From Sphingomonas glacialis (GTDB taxonomy: Bacteria; Pseudomonadota; Alphaproteobacteria; Sphingomonadales; Sphingomonadaceae): a stretch of 64,000 bases of DNA. Below the pieces are notes generated by a model. The model saw only the letters and a list, made by a program, of their open reading frames with translations, searched no databases and had not been told where the DNA came from. The position numbers and the translations under genes were made by a program. Location of the stretch: positions 124,001 through 188,000 of the forward strand of contig NZ_RCZC01000007.1 of NCBI RefSeq assembly GCF_006439055.1, written 5' to 3'. Below, piece after piece: positions 35,790-44,257 of the stretch (position 1 is its first letter; each line of letters opens with the position of its first letter).

Positions 35790-36989
35790 ATGAAGCGGAC
35801 GCAGGTGGTAATCGCGGGCGGCGGTCCGGTCGGCGCGATCGCCGCGTATCGGCTCGCGCTCGCCGGAATCGACACGATCCTGCTCGAGGCCTTGGCCGAT
35901 TGCCCCGAGGATATGCGCGCCTCGACGCTGCATCCGCCGACACTCGAAATGCTCGCCGAACTCGGCGTGCTCGACGAGCTCGAGGCGGTCGGCCTGCGCG
36001 CGCCGGTCTATCAATATCGCAATCGCCGCAGCGGCGCGGTGATCGAATTCGATCTGGGCGAACTGGCCGACGTTTCGGCGCACCCGTACCGGCTGCAATG
36101 CGAGCAGTTCAAGATCGCGCGGCTGCTGACCGCCAAGCTCGATGCGCATCCGCACGGCGAGGCGCTCTTCTCGCGCCGCGTGCTGGGGTACGAGCAGGAT
36201 TCCGACGGCGTGACCGTCACGCTCGAGACCCCGATGGGGATCGAGCAGATCCGCGCGGAGTATCTGATCGGCGCCGACGGCGCGAACTCGACCGTCCGCA
36301 AATGGACCGGCACGCAGTTCGAGGGCTTCACCTATCCCGAGCGCTTCCTGACGCTCTCGACGCGCTATCCGCTCGAGCAGCATTTCGACCGGCTGGCGCA
36401 GGTCAATTACGTGTCGGATGCGCAGGAATGGTGCGTGCTGCTGCGCGTGCCCGAGTTGTGGCGCGTGCTCGTGCCGACCGACCCGGCGGCCGATGATGCG
36501 CAACTGCTGTCCGACGCGAACAAGGACAAGATCTTCGACGGGTTGACCGGTGACGGGCAGGGGGTCGAGACCTATCACCGCACGCTGTACCGCGTGCATC
36601 AGCGCGTGGCGGAGAGCTTTCATCACGGGCGCGTGCTGCTTGCCGGCGATGCGGCGCATCTCAACAATCCGCTCGGCGGGTTCGGAATGAACAGCGGCGT
36701 CCACGACATCTGGAATTTGACGGGCAAGCTGCGCGACATCCTGCTCGATGGCGCCGACGCGCAGCCGCTGCTCGCCCGCTATTCGCGCCAGCGCCAGGCG
36801 ATCGCGCGCAGCTTCGTCCAGGCGCAGACGATCGCCAACAAGAAGCTGCTCGAATCGCCGACGCAGGACGGGCGCAGCGAGCAGGAGGCCAAGATGGCGC
36901 ACATGGCGGAGAATCCTGAGGAACGGCGGGCGTATCTGTTGCGGCAGTCGATGTACGAGAGCTTGCGCGAGGAAGCTGCGATCGTTTGA
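35790..36989 (+). CDS. FAD-dependent monooxygenase (MhpA/PobA-like)
   Basis: 399 aa class A flavin hydroxylase: GGGPVG at 10-15, LIGADGANSTVRKW, and GDAAHLNNPLGGFGMNSG, the second FAD motif in the form seen in 3-(3-hydroxyphenyl)propionate hydroxylases. Start ATG 35790 was chosen because homology begins there (MKRTQVVIAGGG); the upstream in-frame stretch is low-complexity. A GGTAACGCTACC near-palindrome occupies the ribosome-binding region 4-15 nt before it. Monocistronic, ending at a strong terminator. Probably a second ring-hydroxylation step. Confidence 0.9.
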   Translation: MKRTQVVIAGGGPVGAIAAYRLALAGIDTILLEALADCPEDMRASTLHPPTLEMLAELGVLDELEAVGLRAPVYQYRNRRSGAVIEFDLGELADVSAHPYRLQCEQFKIARLLTAKLDAHPHGEALFSRRVLGYEQDSDGVTVTLETPMGIEQIRAEYLIGADGANSTVRKWTGTQFEGFTYPERFLTLSTRYPLEQHFDRLAQVNYVSDAQEWCVLLRVPELWRVLVPTDPAADDAQLLSDANKDKIFDGLTGDGQGVETYHRTLYRVHQRVAESFHHGRVLLAGDAAHLNNPLGGFGMNSGVHDIWNLTGKLRDILLDGADAQPLLARYSRQRQAIARSFVQAQTIANKKLLESPTQDGRSEQEAKMAHMAENPEERRAYLLRQSMYESLREEAAIV

Positions 36990-37011
36990 TTGGCGGCGTA
37001 GCGGCAAAGAA

Positions 37012-37050
37012 AAGGGCTCCGGTGCAACGCGCCGGAGCCCTTCTGTTTTC
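37012..37050 (+). terminator. Rho-independent terminator after the flavin monooxygenase
   Basis: Stem AAGGGCTCCGG (37012-37022), 9-nt loop, complementary CCGGAGCCCTT (37032-37042), then CTGTTTTC. 23 nt after the stop codon at 36989. Confidence 0.85.
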
Positions 37051-37053
37051 TTA

Positions 37054-37156
37054 GCCCCTCCCCTTCAGGGGAGGGGTTGGGGTGGGGGCGTATCAACCGA
37101 GCGCAGGTCTCTGCGAGGCGTCCCCCACCCCCATCCCCTCCCCTTAAGGGGAGGGG
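37054..37156. repeat. C/G-rich bipartite repeat, copy 4 of 4
   Basis: Same structure as copies 1 and 2: CCCCTCCCCTTCAGGGGAGG half and inverted CCCCTCCCCTTAAGGGGAGG half, between the terminator and the convergent small helical protein gene. Confidence 0.8.
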
Positions 37157-37167
37157 CGAAATGTGTG

Positions 37168-37539
37168 TTACAGGTTCCCCACCGCAATATCCGCGATCGT
37201 CGCCTCATAGCCCTCTTTGGTATACGCCCCGGCCGCCTCATGCGCATCCTTGCGCATCAGGTAGAACAGCCGCTCGAGGAAATCCTGCCGCCACGCCTCG
37301 CGCTTCTCGAGCGCCGCCTGGTCGAGCTCCAACGTCTCGATCCCGGCAGCGAGATCGATCCCCGCTTTCGCCGCGACACGCTCGGCCGAATCGAGCCGGT
37401 CGTGGATCACCGCGATCTCGTTCGCCAGCACCATGATCATCGACATCGCCTGGTCCATGCCGGGCGCTTCGTAGAAGCTCGGGCGCTTGCCCTTCGCGTC
37501 CTTGACGACGTGCGGGCGGTCCTGCGTTGCGGTGCTCAT
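37168..37539 (-). CDS. Small helical protein paired with methyltransferase (copy 2)
   Basis: 123 aa, hydrophilic, mostly helical, no signal peptide. Related by eye to the 113-aa protein at 9790-10131: MDQAMSMIMVLANEI, RLDSAER, AGI---IETL-LDQAAL-KREAWR in matching order. Here the small gene follows the methyltransferase (its ATG overlaps that stop, ATGA), the reverse of copy 1. Keeping the pair together in both orders argues for a functional partnership. No named family recognised. Confidence 0.78.
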   Translation of the reverse strand: MSTATQDRPHVVKDAKGKRPSFYEAPGMDQAMSMIMVLANEIAVIHDRLDSAERVAAKAGIDLAAGIETLELDQAALEKREAWRQDFLERLFYLMRKDAHEAAGAYTKEGYEATIADIAVGNL

Positions 37540-38777
37540 GCTGCCTCTGCCTTCAACTCGGGTTGCGTCATCGGTTTCTGCGCGATCAGCACTTCCCAGC
37601 CGCCGCCGGGGGCGAACTCGCCCGCGGTGAAATCGCGCTCGGCGACCGCGGTCGCGGCCTCCGCGCTATAGCCGTCGGACTGCGCGGCGAATTCCATCAC
37701 CGCCATCGGCGCGGTGTCGAAGCGGACGTCCGCGCGGTCGAACCCTGCACGCACGGCGAGGGCGGGCTGGTCGAGGTCGCGCATCGCGCCCCAGAACGGC
37801 TCATTGTTATACCAGGTCTCATTGTCGAGGATGAACTGGGTGAACGGGTCCATCAGGTCGAACGGCGGCAGATCGGCGTGGATCATGTAACCGCCGGGGC
37901 TGAGCACGCGCGCGCATTCCTCGAAGATCTTGGGCATCGCCTTGCCGCTCGTCTCGTGCAGCAGGATGTGGCTGACGACGAGATCGAAATAGCCGTCGGG
38001 GAAGCTCGTCGCCTCGGCATTCATCTGCGCGAAATTGACCTCGAGGCCGAGCCCTGCCGCGCGCGCATGCGCATAGCGGATCTGCGGGCCGGCGACGTCG
38101 ATGCCCCACACCTCTGCCTCGGGGAACAGCTCCTTATAGGGGAGGGTGGAGTGGCCGACGGTGCAGCCCATGTCGAGGATCCGGCGCGGCGTGAAGCCGC
38201 CCAACTTGCGCTTGATATAGTTGCAGACCGAGCGGCCCATGTCGTCGTTGAGCGGACCGGTATAGCCCATCGCATAGAGATAGACGCCGCGATCGTAGAG
38301 CACGCCGACCGACACATCGTTGGGTGCGACTTCGGTGGTGTAGCCGCCGGGCATGCAATGGATGTCGAGCGCGGTGACGTAGCGCGGCGCGACGAAGCCT
38401 TCGGGGATGTCGAGCTTAGCGTTGGTCGAGGCCGAGAGTTCCTTCGCCTTTTCAATCAGCTCGGGGAGCTCACGATCGACGCTGATATTGACCGATTCCC
38501 ACAGGATCTCCTGCGCGATGCGGTTGGCCGCGGCGTAATGCTGGAAATAGAGGTTATCGACCATCCCGGCGCGAATGTCGCGGCGGTCGACCGGCGCGCG
38601 GCCATGCTCGCGCTCGAACACCGGGGCGACTCGCGCCTTGAACACGGGCGCGAGGCCCGGGAGCAGATTGCTCTGGATGAAGCCCTTGAAGCTCTTGGTG
38701 AATTCCTGACGCGACGCTTCGTCGTGCGTCAGCGTGGGGAGCATCGCGTGATGCCCCTGTTGGAAGGTGTTGAGCAT
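37536..38777 (-). CDS. SAM-dependent methyltransferase with N-terminal helical domain (copy 2)
   Basis: 413 aa. A ~130-residue helical N-terminal domain precedes VTALDIHCMPGG (motif at 138-145), then the class I domain with ILDMGCTVGHSTLP (motif I from 200), WGIDVAG and VLSPGG. It matches the 385-aa protein at 8636 along the length, including FSCVVLHETS versus VSHILLHETS and the FNNEP/YNNEP block. Dyad site E is 74 nt upstream. The methyl acceptor is not evident; O- or C-methylation of a pathway intermediate, or demethylation-linked chemistry, are possibilities. Confidence 0.88.
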   Translation of the reverse strand: MLNTFQQGHHAMLPTLTHDEASRQEFTKSFKGFIQSNLLPGLAPVFKARVAPVFEREHGRAPVDRRDIRAGMVDNLYFQHYAAANRIAQEILWESVNISVDRELPELIEKAKELSASTNAKLDIPEGFVAPRYVTALDIHCMPGGYTTEVAPNDVSVGVLYDRGVYLYAMGYTGPLNDDMGRSVCNYIKRKLGGFTPRRILDMGCTVGHSTLPYKELFPEAEVWGIDVAGPQIRYAHARAAGLGLEVNFAQMNAEATSFPDGYFDLVVSHILLHETSGKAMPKIFEECARVLSPGGYMIHADLPPFDLMDPFTQFILDNETWYNNEPFWGAMRDLDQPALAVRAGFDRADVRFDTAPMAVMEFAAQSDGYSAEAATAVAERDFTAGEFAPGGGWEVLIAQKPMTQPELKAEAA

Positions 38778-38850
38778 AAGCCGTTACTCCATCTCTATGG
38801 CGCGCAGCGTGCGACCGACGCCCAAAAAAGCAAGCGCCGACGCGCGCCGT

Positions 38851-38867
38851 TATCCGCCAGGCGGACA
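38851..38867. promoter_or_regulatory. Island dyad site E
   Basis: TATCCG-CCAGG-CGGACA, 74 nt upstream of methyltransferase copy 2. Arms are nearly identical to site B at the leuC operon. Confidence 0.6.
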
Positions 38868-38897
38868 AACAGCGCGCATCGCCACGATGGCCTGGTG

Positions 38898-39191
38898 TCA
38901 GGCCGGGTCGACCAGCAGGCGCATCTGCACCGATGCGGCGCCTTCGCGCAGTGCGGCGCCGGCCTTGTATTCGGGCGACTGGGCATAGGCCTTGGCCGAA
39001 GCGACATCGGGGAAGCGGCTGACGATGACGCGTTCGTCGGGGTTCACATCGCCCTCGAGCACTTCGGCGACCTTGCCGCGGACGAGATATTCGCCGCCAT
39101 GCTTTTCGCTCAGGCCCGCGATCGCCTTGGCGTAATCGGCGAACTTGACCGGATCGGAAATGGTGACGGTGGCGACGATATAGGCGGCCAT
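38898..39191 (-). CDS. DUF1330 family protein
   Basis: 97 aa single-domain protein of the dimeric alpha/beta-barrel fold: AAYIVATVTISDPVKFADYAK (in two parts), GGEYLVRGKVAEVLEGD and RVIVSRFPDVASAKAYAQSPEY are the DUF1330 blocks. Members are found beside catabolic enzymes, but no reaction is established. Monocistronic, between the FAD oxidase and methyltransferase copy 2, each with its own dyad site, this one 72 nt upstream. Confidence 0.9.
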   Translation of the reverse strand: MAAYIVATVTISDPVKFADYAKAIAGLSEKHGGEYLVRGKVAEVLEGDVNPDERVIVSRFPDVASAKAYAQSPEYKAGAALREGAASVQMRLLVDPA

Positions 39192-39262
39192 GAAGTCTGT
39201 CCTTGCGTGGTGTGGCCAAAGCCTAGTCGCGGTGTCGCGTCGGCGAAGCCGGGCAGGGCGAA

Positions 39263-39279
39263 TGTCCGCCTGCCGGTCA
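39263..39279. promoter_or_regulatory. Island dyad site F
   Basis: TGTCCG-CCTGC-CGGTCA, 72 nt upstream of the DUF1330 gene and overlapping the stop codon of the FAD oxidase. GCCTAG at 39221-39226, 36 nt away, could be a -10. Confidence 0.55.
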
Positions 39280-40821
39280 GCCGCCCAGCCCGAGCACGCC
39301 CGGGTTCATTAGCCCCTTTGGATCGAGCGCCGCCTTGATCGTGTCGAGCAGCGCCGAGGCGTGCGGGTCGAGCCGGTCGCGATAGGGATAAGCGCGCCCG
39401 ATCTGGAAGTGCGCGGCGCCGTATGCCTGGTAGAGCGCGATGATGTCGGCCTTGAGCTGGTGCGTGTAGGCGCGTGCTTCGGCATTGTCGTCGAACGTCT
39501 TGAGGCTCGCGATATGCGCGGGTGCGAGCGTGTGGCGGTGATAATCGGTGCGATCGTCGGGCCAATAGAGCGCGACCTCGTAGAGGAAGCCGCTCGCGCT
39601 CGCCGGGCTGAACATCGTTCCCGACCAGATGCCGAGCCGGTCCATCTCGACCTTGCGGCTCGCATACAGCGCCATCAGCGCCTCGTGGAACGCGACGACC
39701 TGCCGCTGCGGCAGCACGCCGTGGATCGGCACCCAGCGCTCGCCGCTCGGCCCCAGGATGTTGGTCAGCGGCGCGAAGGGGAGCGAGCGGACGAAGCTCG
39801 GCACGCTGTTGGCGATCTCGCGGCCGTGCGGCGCGACGACCGCGCGCAGCCGATTGGCGCGCGCTGCAGCGTCGCTCGCATCGACGCCCTCGACGATGAA
39901 GTGGCACATATAGGCGCCCGCCTGCATCGCCGTGTTGCCCGCCAGCGCCATGCGGACGAGCTGCTTCACCCCGGCAAAGGCGTTGGGCGCGGCGGCGAAC
40001 AATTCGCGCGCGATCTTGAGCTTTGCGCTGGTGCCTTCCTGGCGGCCGATCTGCCCCTGCGACAGCGACAGATCGAGCCCGAAATGCGAATCGTCGAGCC
40101 CTTCGCGTTGCGCGTGGCTGACCGCGGCATGGCAGGCGGCGAAATCGTCGAAGGCGAAGCTCACCGCCTCGAACGCCTCGCGGATCGCGATCAGCGGGAG
40201 GCGGATCGTCGTCTTGATGCCGAGCGCACCGCAATCGCCGGTGAACAGGCCGGTCAGGTCGGGCCCGTAATAGCGCGTCGCGGTCGATGCCCCCGTCTTG
40301 AGGAGTTCGCCCGAGGCGAGCACCACGTCGAGCGACAGGACCGATTGCGCCGAAATGCCGTACGCGCCGCTGCCATGGCTCACCGTATTCTGGCTGACCG
40401 CGCCGCCGACCGTCGCGGCGAGCCCCGAGAACGGGCCCCAGAACGGCGTGCGCAGGCCGTGCGCGGCGAGCGCGTCCTTGAGCTTGGCCCAGGTCGCGCC
40501 AGCGCCGACGGTGACGACCGCATTCTCCGCGTCGATTTCGATGCTGTCGAGCGCGCCGGTGTCGAACAGCACGTGCCCGCCGGCATCGAACAGATAGCCG
40601 TCGGTGTACGACGCGCCGCCGCCGCGCGGCACCATCGCCACCCCCGCCGCGGCGCAGACCCGCACCGCCGCCTGCAGCGCTTCGACGCTCTCGGGTCGAA
40701 CGATCAGCGCCGGGATGCCGCCGCTGCGATAGACGTCGTTGCCCATCACGCTGCGCAGTGCCGGGTCTTCGCTGACGGCGGCTTCACCGATCGCGGCGAT
40801 GAGCTGGGTCTTGAGGGTCAT
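39277..40821 (-). CDS. FAD-binding oxidase (PCMH/GlcD-like)
   Basis: 514 aa. The PCMH FAD domain starts with PALIVRPESVEALQAAVRVC, then VPRGGGASYTDGYL (pyrophosphate loop), TVGAGATWAKLKDAL, and the GGAVSQNTVSHGSGAYG block; the C-terminal half is the FAD-linked oxidase cap ending in LDPKGLMNPGVLG. Such enzymes oxidise 2-hydroxy acids, alcohols or phenolic side chains. Start ATG 40821 was preferred to 40836. Its own dyad (site G) lies 90 nt upstream, shared with the divergent LysR gene. It may carry out the first oxidation of a side chain. Confidence 0.88.
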   Translation of the reverse strand: MTLKTQLIAAIGEAAVSEDPALRSVMGNDVYRSGGIPALIVRPESVEALQAAVRVCAAAGVAMVPRGGGASYTDGYLFDAGGHVLFDTGALDSIEIDAENAVVTVGAGATWAKLKDALAAHGLRTPFWGPFSGLAATVGGAVSQNTVSHGSGAYGISAQSVLSLDVVLASGELLKTGASTATRYYGPDLTGLFTGDCGALGIKTTIRLPLIAIREAFEAVSFAFDDFAACHAAVSHAQREGLDDSHFGLDLSLSQGQIGRQEGTSAKLKIARELFAAAPNAFAGVKQLVRMALAGNTAMQAGAYMCHFIVEGVDASDAAARANRLRAVVAPHGREIANSVPSFVRSLPFAPLTNILGPSGERWVPIHGVLPQRQVVAFHEALMALYASRKVEMDRLGIWSGTMFSPASASGFLYEVALYWPDDRTDYHRHTLAPAHIASLKTFDDNAEARAYTHQLKADIIALYQAYGAAHFQIGRAYPYRDRLDPHASALLDTIKAALDPKGLMNPGVLGLGG

Positions 40822-40910
40822 TCGCGCGTCTCGCATTGGCCAGCATGTCGGCGGGGCTATCGACCGGTGATGCGCACGCGCTTACCGCACGGCGATTGGT
40901 TGACCAGCTT

Positions 40911-40927
40911 TATCCGATAAGCGGTCA
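40911..40927. promoter_or_regulatory. Island dyad site G
   Basis: TATCCG-ATAAG-CGGTCA, 90 nt upstream of the FAD oxidase and 178 nt upstream of the proposed LysR start, so it could act on both directions. Confidence 0.55.
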
Positions 40928-41104
40928 GCCTGGCCGATCGCCACGGCGTCGGCGAGGTCGATCGCGCCGGCATTCGGGGCGGCGGGGCAGTTACGGCTTT
41001 CGTCCGGGGCGGCATCGTGGCAGATCGGATGCGGCATAAACTTGCGCGATGTTAAACGCCGGCGACAGGACGGCGGCACGCGGTGTGGTATCGGACACGG
41101 CTTC

Positions 41105-42013
41105 TTGGACCTGCGGCAGCTCAGACGTTTCATCACGGTCGCCGAACTGGGCAGCTTCAACCGTGCGGCCGAGCTGCTCGCGGTATCGCAGCCATCGCTC
41201 ACCCGCAGCATCCAGTTGCTCGAGGACAGTCTCGACTCGCGTCTGTTCGATCGCGGGGCGCGGGGCGTGACGCTCACCACGCTCGGCGAGCAGTTGCTGC
41301 CGCATGCGCGCATCATCCTGAGCGAGCGCGACCGCGCTCTGTCGGCGATCAGCGCGCTGCGCGGACGGTCGGGCGGGCTGGTCACGGTGGGTGCGGATTC
41401 GAGCTTTGCGATGCGGCAATTGCCCGCGGCGCTGGGCTATATGGTCGAGCGGCATCCCGACATCCAGATCGTCGTCAAGGAAGAGAATTTCGCCGACATG
41501 CTTGATTCGGTGCGCGAGGGGCGGCTCAACCTCGCGCTCGGGCTGCGCGCGTCGTATCTGCCGATGGGCGATCTGCTGTTCGAACAGTTGAAGATCGAGA
41601 GCGCCGGCGTGATGATCCGCGCCGGGCACCCGGTGTTGCGCCGGAGCGCGCCGCCGCGGCTGGCCGACCTCGCCGCCGTGCCGTGGATCGTCACCGATCA
41701 GCCGCTGGTGGTCGAGGGCTGGTCGAAGATGTTTCTCGACGACGGCGTGCCCGTTCCGTCGATCGCGCTCCGCACCTCGTCGCTGCAGGTGACCAAGGCG
41801 TGCATCCTCTCGGGCAATTTCGTCGCGCTCGGCAACCATACGAGCTATTCGGACGAGATCGATGCCGGCCTGGTCCATGCGCTCGACCTCGGTTATCCGC
41901 GCTATGAGCGCCCCGCGGGGCTGTTCCGGCGCGCAGGCGGCAAGCTGTCGCCGGCCGAACGCGCGTTCATCGCCATCCTGCATGAAGTGTGCGGCGAACT
42001 CGACGCGGCCTGA
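41105..42013 (+). CDS. LysR-family transcriptional regulator
   Basis: 302 aa from TTG 41105, which makes the protein begin LDLRQLRRFITVAELGSF, the normal LysR N-terminus; the longer reading from 41042 adds an unlikely basic tail. HTH: FNRAAELLAVSQPSLTRSIQ; effector domain with VTVGADSSFAMRQLPAAL and PWIVTDQPL. Divergent from the FAD oxidase, the classical position for a LysR activator of that gene, and upstream of the long plus-strand operon. Start codon is the uncertain part. Confidence 0.88.
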   Translation: MDLRQLRRFITVAELGSFNRAAELLAVSQPSLTRSIQLLEDSLDSRLFDRGARGVTLTTLGEQLLPHARIILSERDRALSAISALRGRSGGLVTVGADSSFAMRQLPAALGYMVERHPDIQIVVKEENFADMLDSVREGRLNLALGLRASYLPMGDLLFEQLKIESAGVMIRAGHPVLRRSAPPRLADLAAVPWIVTDQPLVVEGWSKMFLDDGVPVPSIALRTSSLQVTKACILSGNFVALGNHTSYSDEIDAGLVHALDLGYPRYERPAGLFRRAGGKLSPAERAFIAILHEVCGELDAA

Positions 42014-42132
42014 TCGATCGACCCGCCCACGAGCAATCGCGCTGCGATGCAGCAATCGTATCGGTTATGCAGTATTTCAATTTGATGACCGTCGGGCCAT
42101 CTGCGACCAAGACCGGGCTCTAAATAAACCTC

Positions 42133-42162
42133 CGGGTCGGCGGCAACGTCGGCCCGCTTTTT
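42133..42162 (+). terminator. Rho-independent terminator after LysR gene
   Basis: 9-bp stem CGGGTCGGC / GTCGGCCCG (two G-U pairs in RNA), loop GGCAAC, followed by CTTTTT. About 120 nt downstream of the LysR stop. Confidence 0.65.
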
Positions 42163-42200
42163 CCAGAGCACTGTCCGGAGCTGCTTAAAAAGCAAGCATG

Positions 42201-42219
42201 CTGCCTATCCACTAGGCAG
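42201..42219. promoter_or_regulatory. Inverted repeat before the long plus-strand operon
   Basis: CTGCCTA-TCCAC-TAGGCAG, perfect 7-bp arms with a 5-nt spacer, 182 nt before the GTG at 42401. It contains TATCC and the same 5-nt spacing as the island dyads but is otherwise different; it could be a variant site or a target of the LysR protein. Confidence 0.4.
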
Positions 42220-42400
42220 TGCCCCAGCCCCTTAGCGGCTGCCGACAGGAAAGCGAACCCTTTTTTCGTCCTTGTGACGATTTTCGAATGCCGTTCCCAT
42301 TTACGGGTGAGATTGCCGTGACGCCTGCTCTTTCCGCTCGACCCGCTGCACCGGCCGACGCCCCTCACGACAGCCGGCGACCGACCGATCGGCGCGGCGC

Positions 42401-43216
42401 GTGATCGTGCGGGGCTATACGCCCGGCCGCTACGGCCAGCTGCATTACCGCGCGGCCGGCGCGCACGGCGGCAGGCCGACGCTCGTGCTGCTGCACCAGA
42501 ACCCGTCGTCTTCGCTCGAATATGAAGCGCTGATCGAGGAACTGACACGCGATCGTCGCGTCATCGCCTTCGATACGCCGGGCTATGGCATGTCCGATGC
42601 GCCGCCCGCGCCGCTCGATATGGCGGGCTATGCCGCCTGCTTCGCCGAGGCGTTGCCCGCGATGGGCCTCGCCGATGCCGATGCGTGCGACGTCTATGGG
42701 TTCCACACCGGCGCGCTGCTCGCGATCGAGCTGGCGATCGCCGTGCCCGAGGCGGTGCGACGCGTCGTCGTTACCGGGCTGCCGATGCGCAGCCCGGCCG
42801 AATGCGCCGAGCGCCTGGCGAACGCGCAAGCGGCGCCGGTGCTCGACGAATCGGGGGATGTCGCGCTGACGATGGCACGCGGTCTGTGGGACTATGTCGT
42901 CGCGGCACGGACGCCGGGCGTCGAACTGGCCCGCGCGGCGCGTGTGTGGGTCGACAAGCTGACGCCGCTCGATCGTGCGCAATGGGCGTATCACGGCGTG
43001 TGGTCGTACGATTTTGCGGCGCGTTTACCGCTAGTCGGTCAATCCACGCTGCTGTTGCAGCCAGCCGAGGCGATCATGGCACAGTCCATCGCAGCCGCCA
43101 CCCTGTTCCCCAATGGTCAGGTCGTCGGTCTGCCCGAGTTCGACCGCGACCTGTTCGACCTTCCCGAAGCCATCGCCCGCATGAGCGCGGAGATGCGCCG
43201 ATTCCTCGATCAGTAA
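42401..43216 (+). CDS. Alpha/beta-hydrolase-fold protein with GFHTG elbow (4 of 5)
   Basis: 271 aa from GTG 42401. RYGQLHYRAAG, LVLLHQNPSSS, FDTPGYGMSDAPPAPL and CDVYGFHTGALLA (100-104) define the fold; His102 replaces the nucleophile Ser. The C-terminus reads VVGLPEFDRDLFDLPEA with no triad His. The N-terminal half is strikingly like the protein at 10235 (same GQLHYR, HQ-PS-S, DTPGYGMSDAPPAPL), so these two are the closest pair among the five. First gene of the operon that runs to 53347. Confidence 0.87.
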   Translation: MIVRGYTPGRYGQLHYRAAGAHGGRPTLVLLHQNPSSSLEYEALIEELTRDRRVIAFDTPGYGMSDAPPAPLDMAGYAACFAEALPAMGLADADACDVYGFHTGALLAIELAIAVPEAVRRVVVTGLPMRSPAECAERLANAQAAPVLDESGDVALTMARGLWDYVVAARTPGVELARAARVWVDKLTPLDRAQWAYHGVWSYDFAARLPLVGQSTLLLQPAEAIMAQSIAAATLFPNGQVVGLPEFDRDLFDLPEAIARMSAEMRRFLDQ

Positions 43217-43240
43217 CGACGCCCATCCAAGGAGATCCCA

Positions 43241-44257
43241 GTGCTAGCCAATCTCGAAAAGACCTCGGATGCCGATCTGGTCGTTCCCGACATCACGCAT
43301 TCGGTGGTCGACCCCGCGTTCATCGCGCGCGAAGTCGCGCGGCGATACGATCTGCCGGGTCCGATCAACGCCTTCCTGCTCTATCGCGGGATGAACGACG
43401 TCTACATGCTGCAGGGGCCGACCGAGCGCTATGCGGTCCGCGTTTGGCGCAAGACCTATCGCGACGTCGACGAGGTCGCCTATGAGCTCGATTTCCTCGA
43501 TTATCTGCGCGAGCAGAATTTCCCCGCCTCGGTCGGCATCCGCGACCGGGAGGGCAAGCTCTACTTCAAGGTCGCTGCACCCGAGGGCGCGCGGGCGATC
43601 GCGGTCTATACCTGGGCGCCGGGCAAGAAGTTCGGCGACATGCTCGACATCACCACCGCCGAGATGATCGGCGCGCGCTTTGCCGAGATGCATCTGCTCG
43701 GCATCAAGCATGCTGGCCCCGACCATGTCTTCGGCACCGAGAACGCCACGCGCTTCGAGGTCAACATGCCCGCGCTGCTCGACTTCGTGTACGATCGCCC
43801 CGACGATCTGCGCGACTATGCGATCATCGCCGAGCGCCTGAAGCAGAAGCTGATCGACATGCGGCAGGAAGATGTGCCGATGAGCATCTGCCACTGCGAT
43901 TTCCACCCGAGCAACGTGCATGTCACCGAGGATCGTGTGATCACCTTCCTCGACTTCGACGGCGCGGGTGAAGATTATATGATGCAGGACGTCCAGAATT
44001 ACGTCTGGGGTAACCTTTTTTACGGTTTCTCCGACAGTTACGGCGAGGCGTTCGAGCGCGGCTATGAGAGTGTGCGGCCGTTCACCGAAGCCGAGAAGCA
44101 GTATCGCGAGCTGTTCCTGCTGGCCAAGGCGTTCCGCCTGGTCGCCGGCATGGCGCATTCGTCGAGCGCGGTCGGGCGTGGCACGCTGCGCTTCCGCGGG
44201 CTCGACTGGCTCGGCGACTATATCAAGACCCGCGCACGGCCGCTCGGCCTGCTGTGA
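43241..44257 (+). CDS. APH/choline-kinase-fold phosphotransferase (SrkA/HSK2-like)
   Basis: 338 aa from GTG 43241, with AAGGAGA upstream. Kinase core: RYAVRVWRK (ATP-binding Lys region), CHCDFHPSNVH with catalytic D220, and FLDFDGAGEDY (238-240 metal motif). This family phosphorylates hydroxyl groups on aminoglycosides, choline, homoserine or proteins. Its place between a GFHTG alpha/beta protein and an MFS transporter is unusual for an antibiotic-resistance kinase; it more likely phosphorylates a pathway hydroxyl compound or substrate after uptake. The stop overlaps the MFS ATG by one base. Confidence 0.88.
   Translation: MLANLEKTSDADLVVPDITHSVVDPAFIAREVARRYDLPGPINAFLLYRGMNDVYMLQGPTERYAVRVWRKTYRDVDEVAYELDFLDYLREQNFPASVGIRDREGKLYFKVAAPEGARAIAVYTWAPGKKFGDMLDITTAEMIGARFAEMHLLGIKHAGPDHVFGTENATRFEVNMPALLDFVYDRPDDLRDYAIIAERLKQKLIDMRQEDVPMSICHCDFHPSNVHVTEDRVITFLDFDGAGEDYMMQDVQNYVWGNLFYGFSDSYGEAFERGYESVRPFTEAEKQYRELFLLAKAFRLVAGMAHSSSAVGRGTLRFRGLDWLGDYIKTRARPLGLL

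Larger units (their letters stand above)
42014..42400. other. 387-bp gap: terminator, palindrome and possible leader
   Basis: Contains a LysR terminator (42133-42162) and a 7-bp perfect inverted repeat (42201-42219). A 38-codon reading frame from ATG 42288 (MPFPFTGEIAV...) ends at 42404 in a GTGA overlap with the next gene. That frame could be a leader peptide, but its C-terminus is low-complexity and I do not call it a gene. Nothing else seen. Confidence 0.6.

Noticed and set aside
32540..36989. Complete nicotinate (Nic) pathway
   Set aside because: NicC-, NicD-, NicE- and NicF-like folds occur, but no 2,5-dihydroxypyridine dioxygenase is seen, the isomerase-like protein lacks the needed cysteines and the alpha/beta proteins lack the Ser nucleophile.
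42288..42404. 38-aa small protein upstream of the GFHTG gene
   Set aside because: Overlap with the next start is suggestive, but the sequence is low-complexity at its end and has no good ribosome-binding site; left as a possible leader only.
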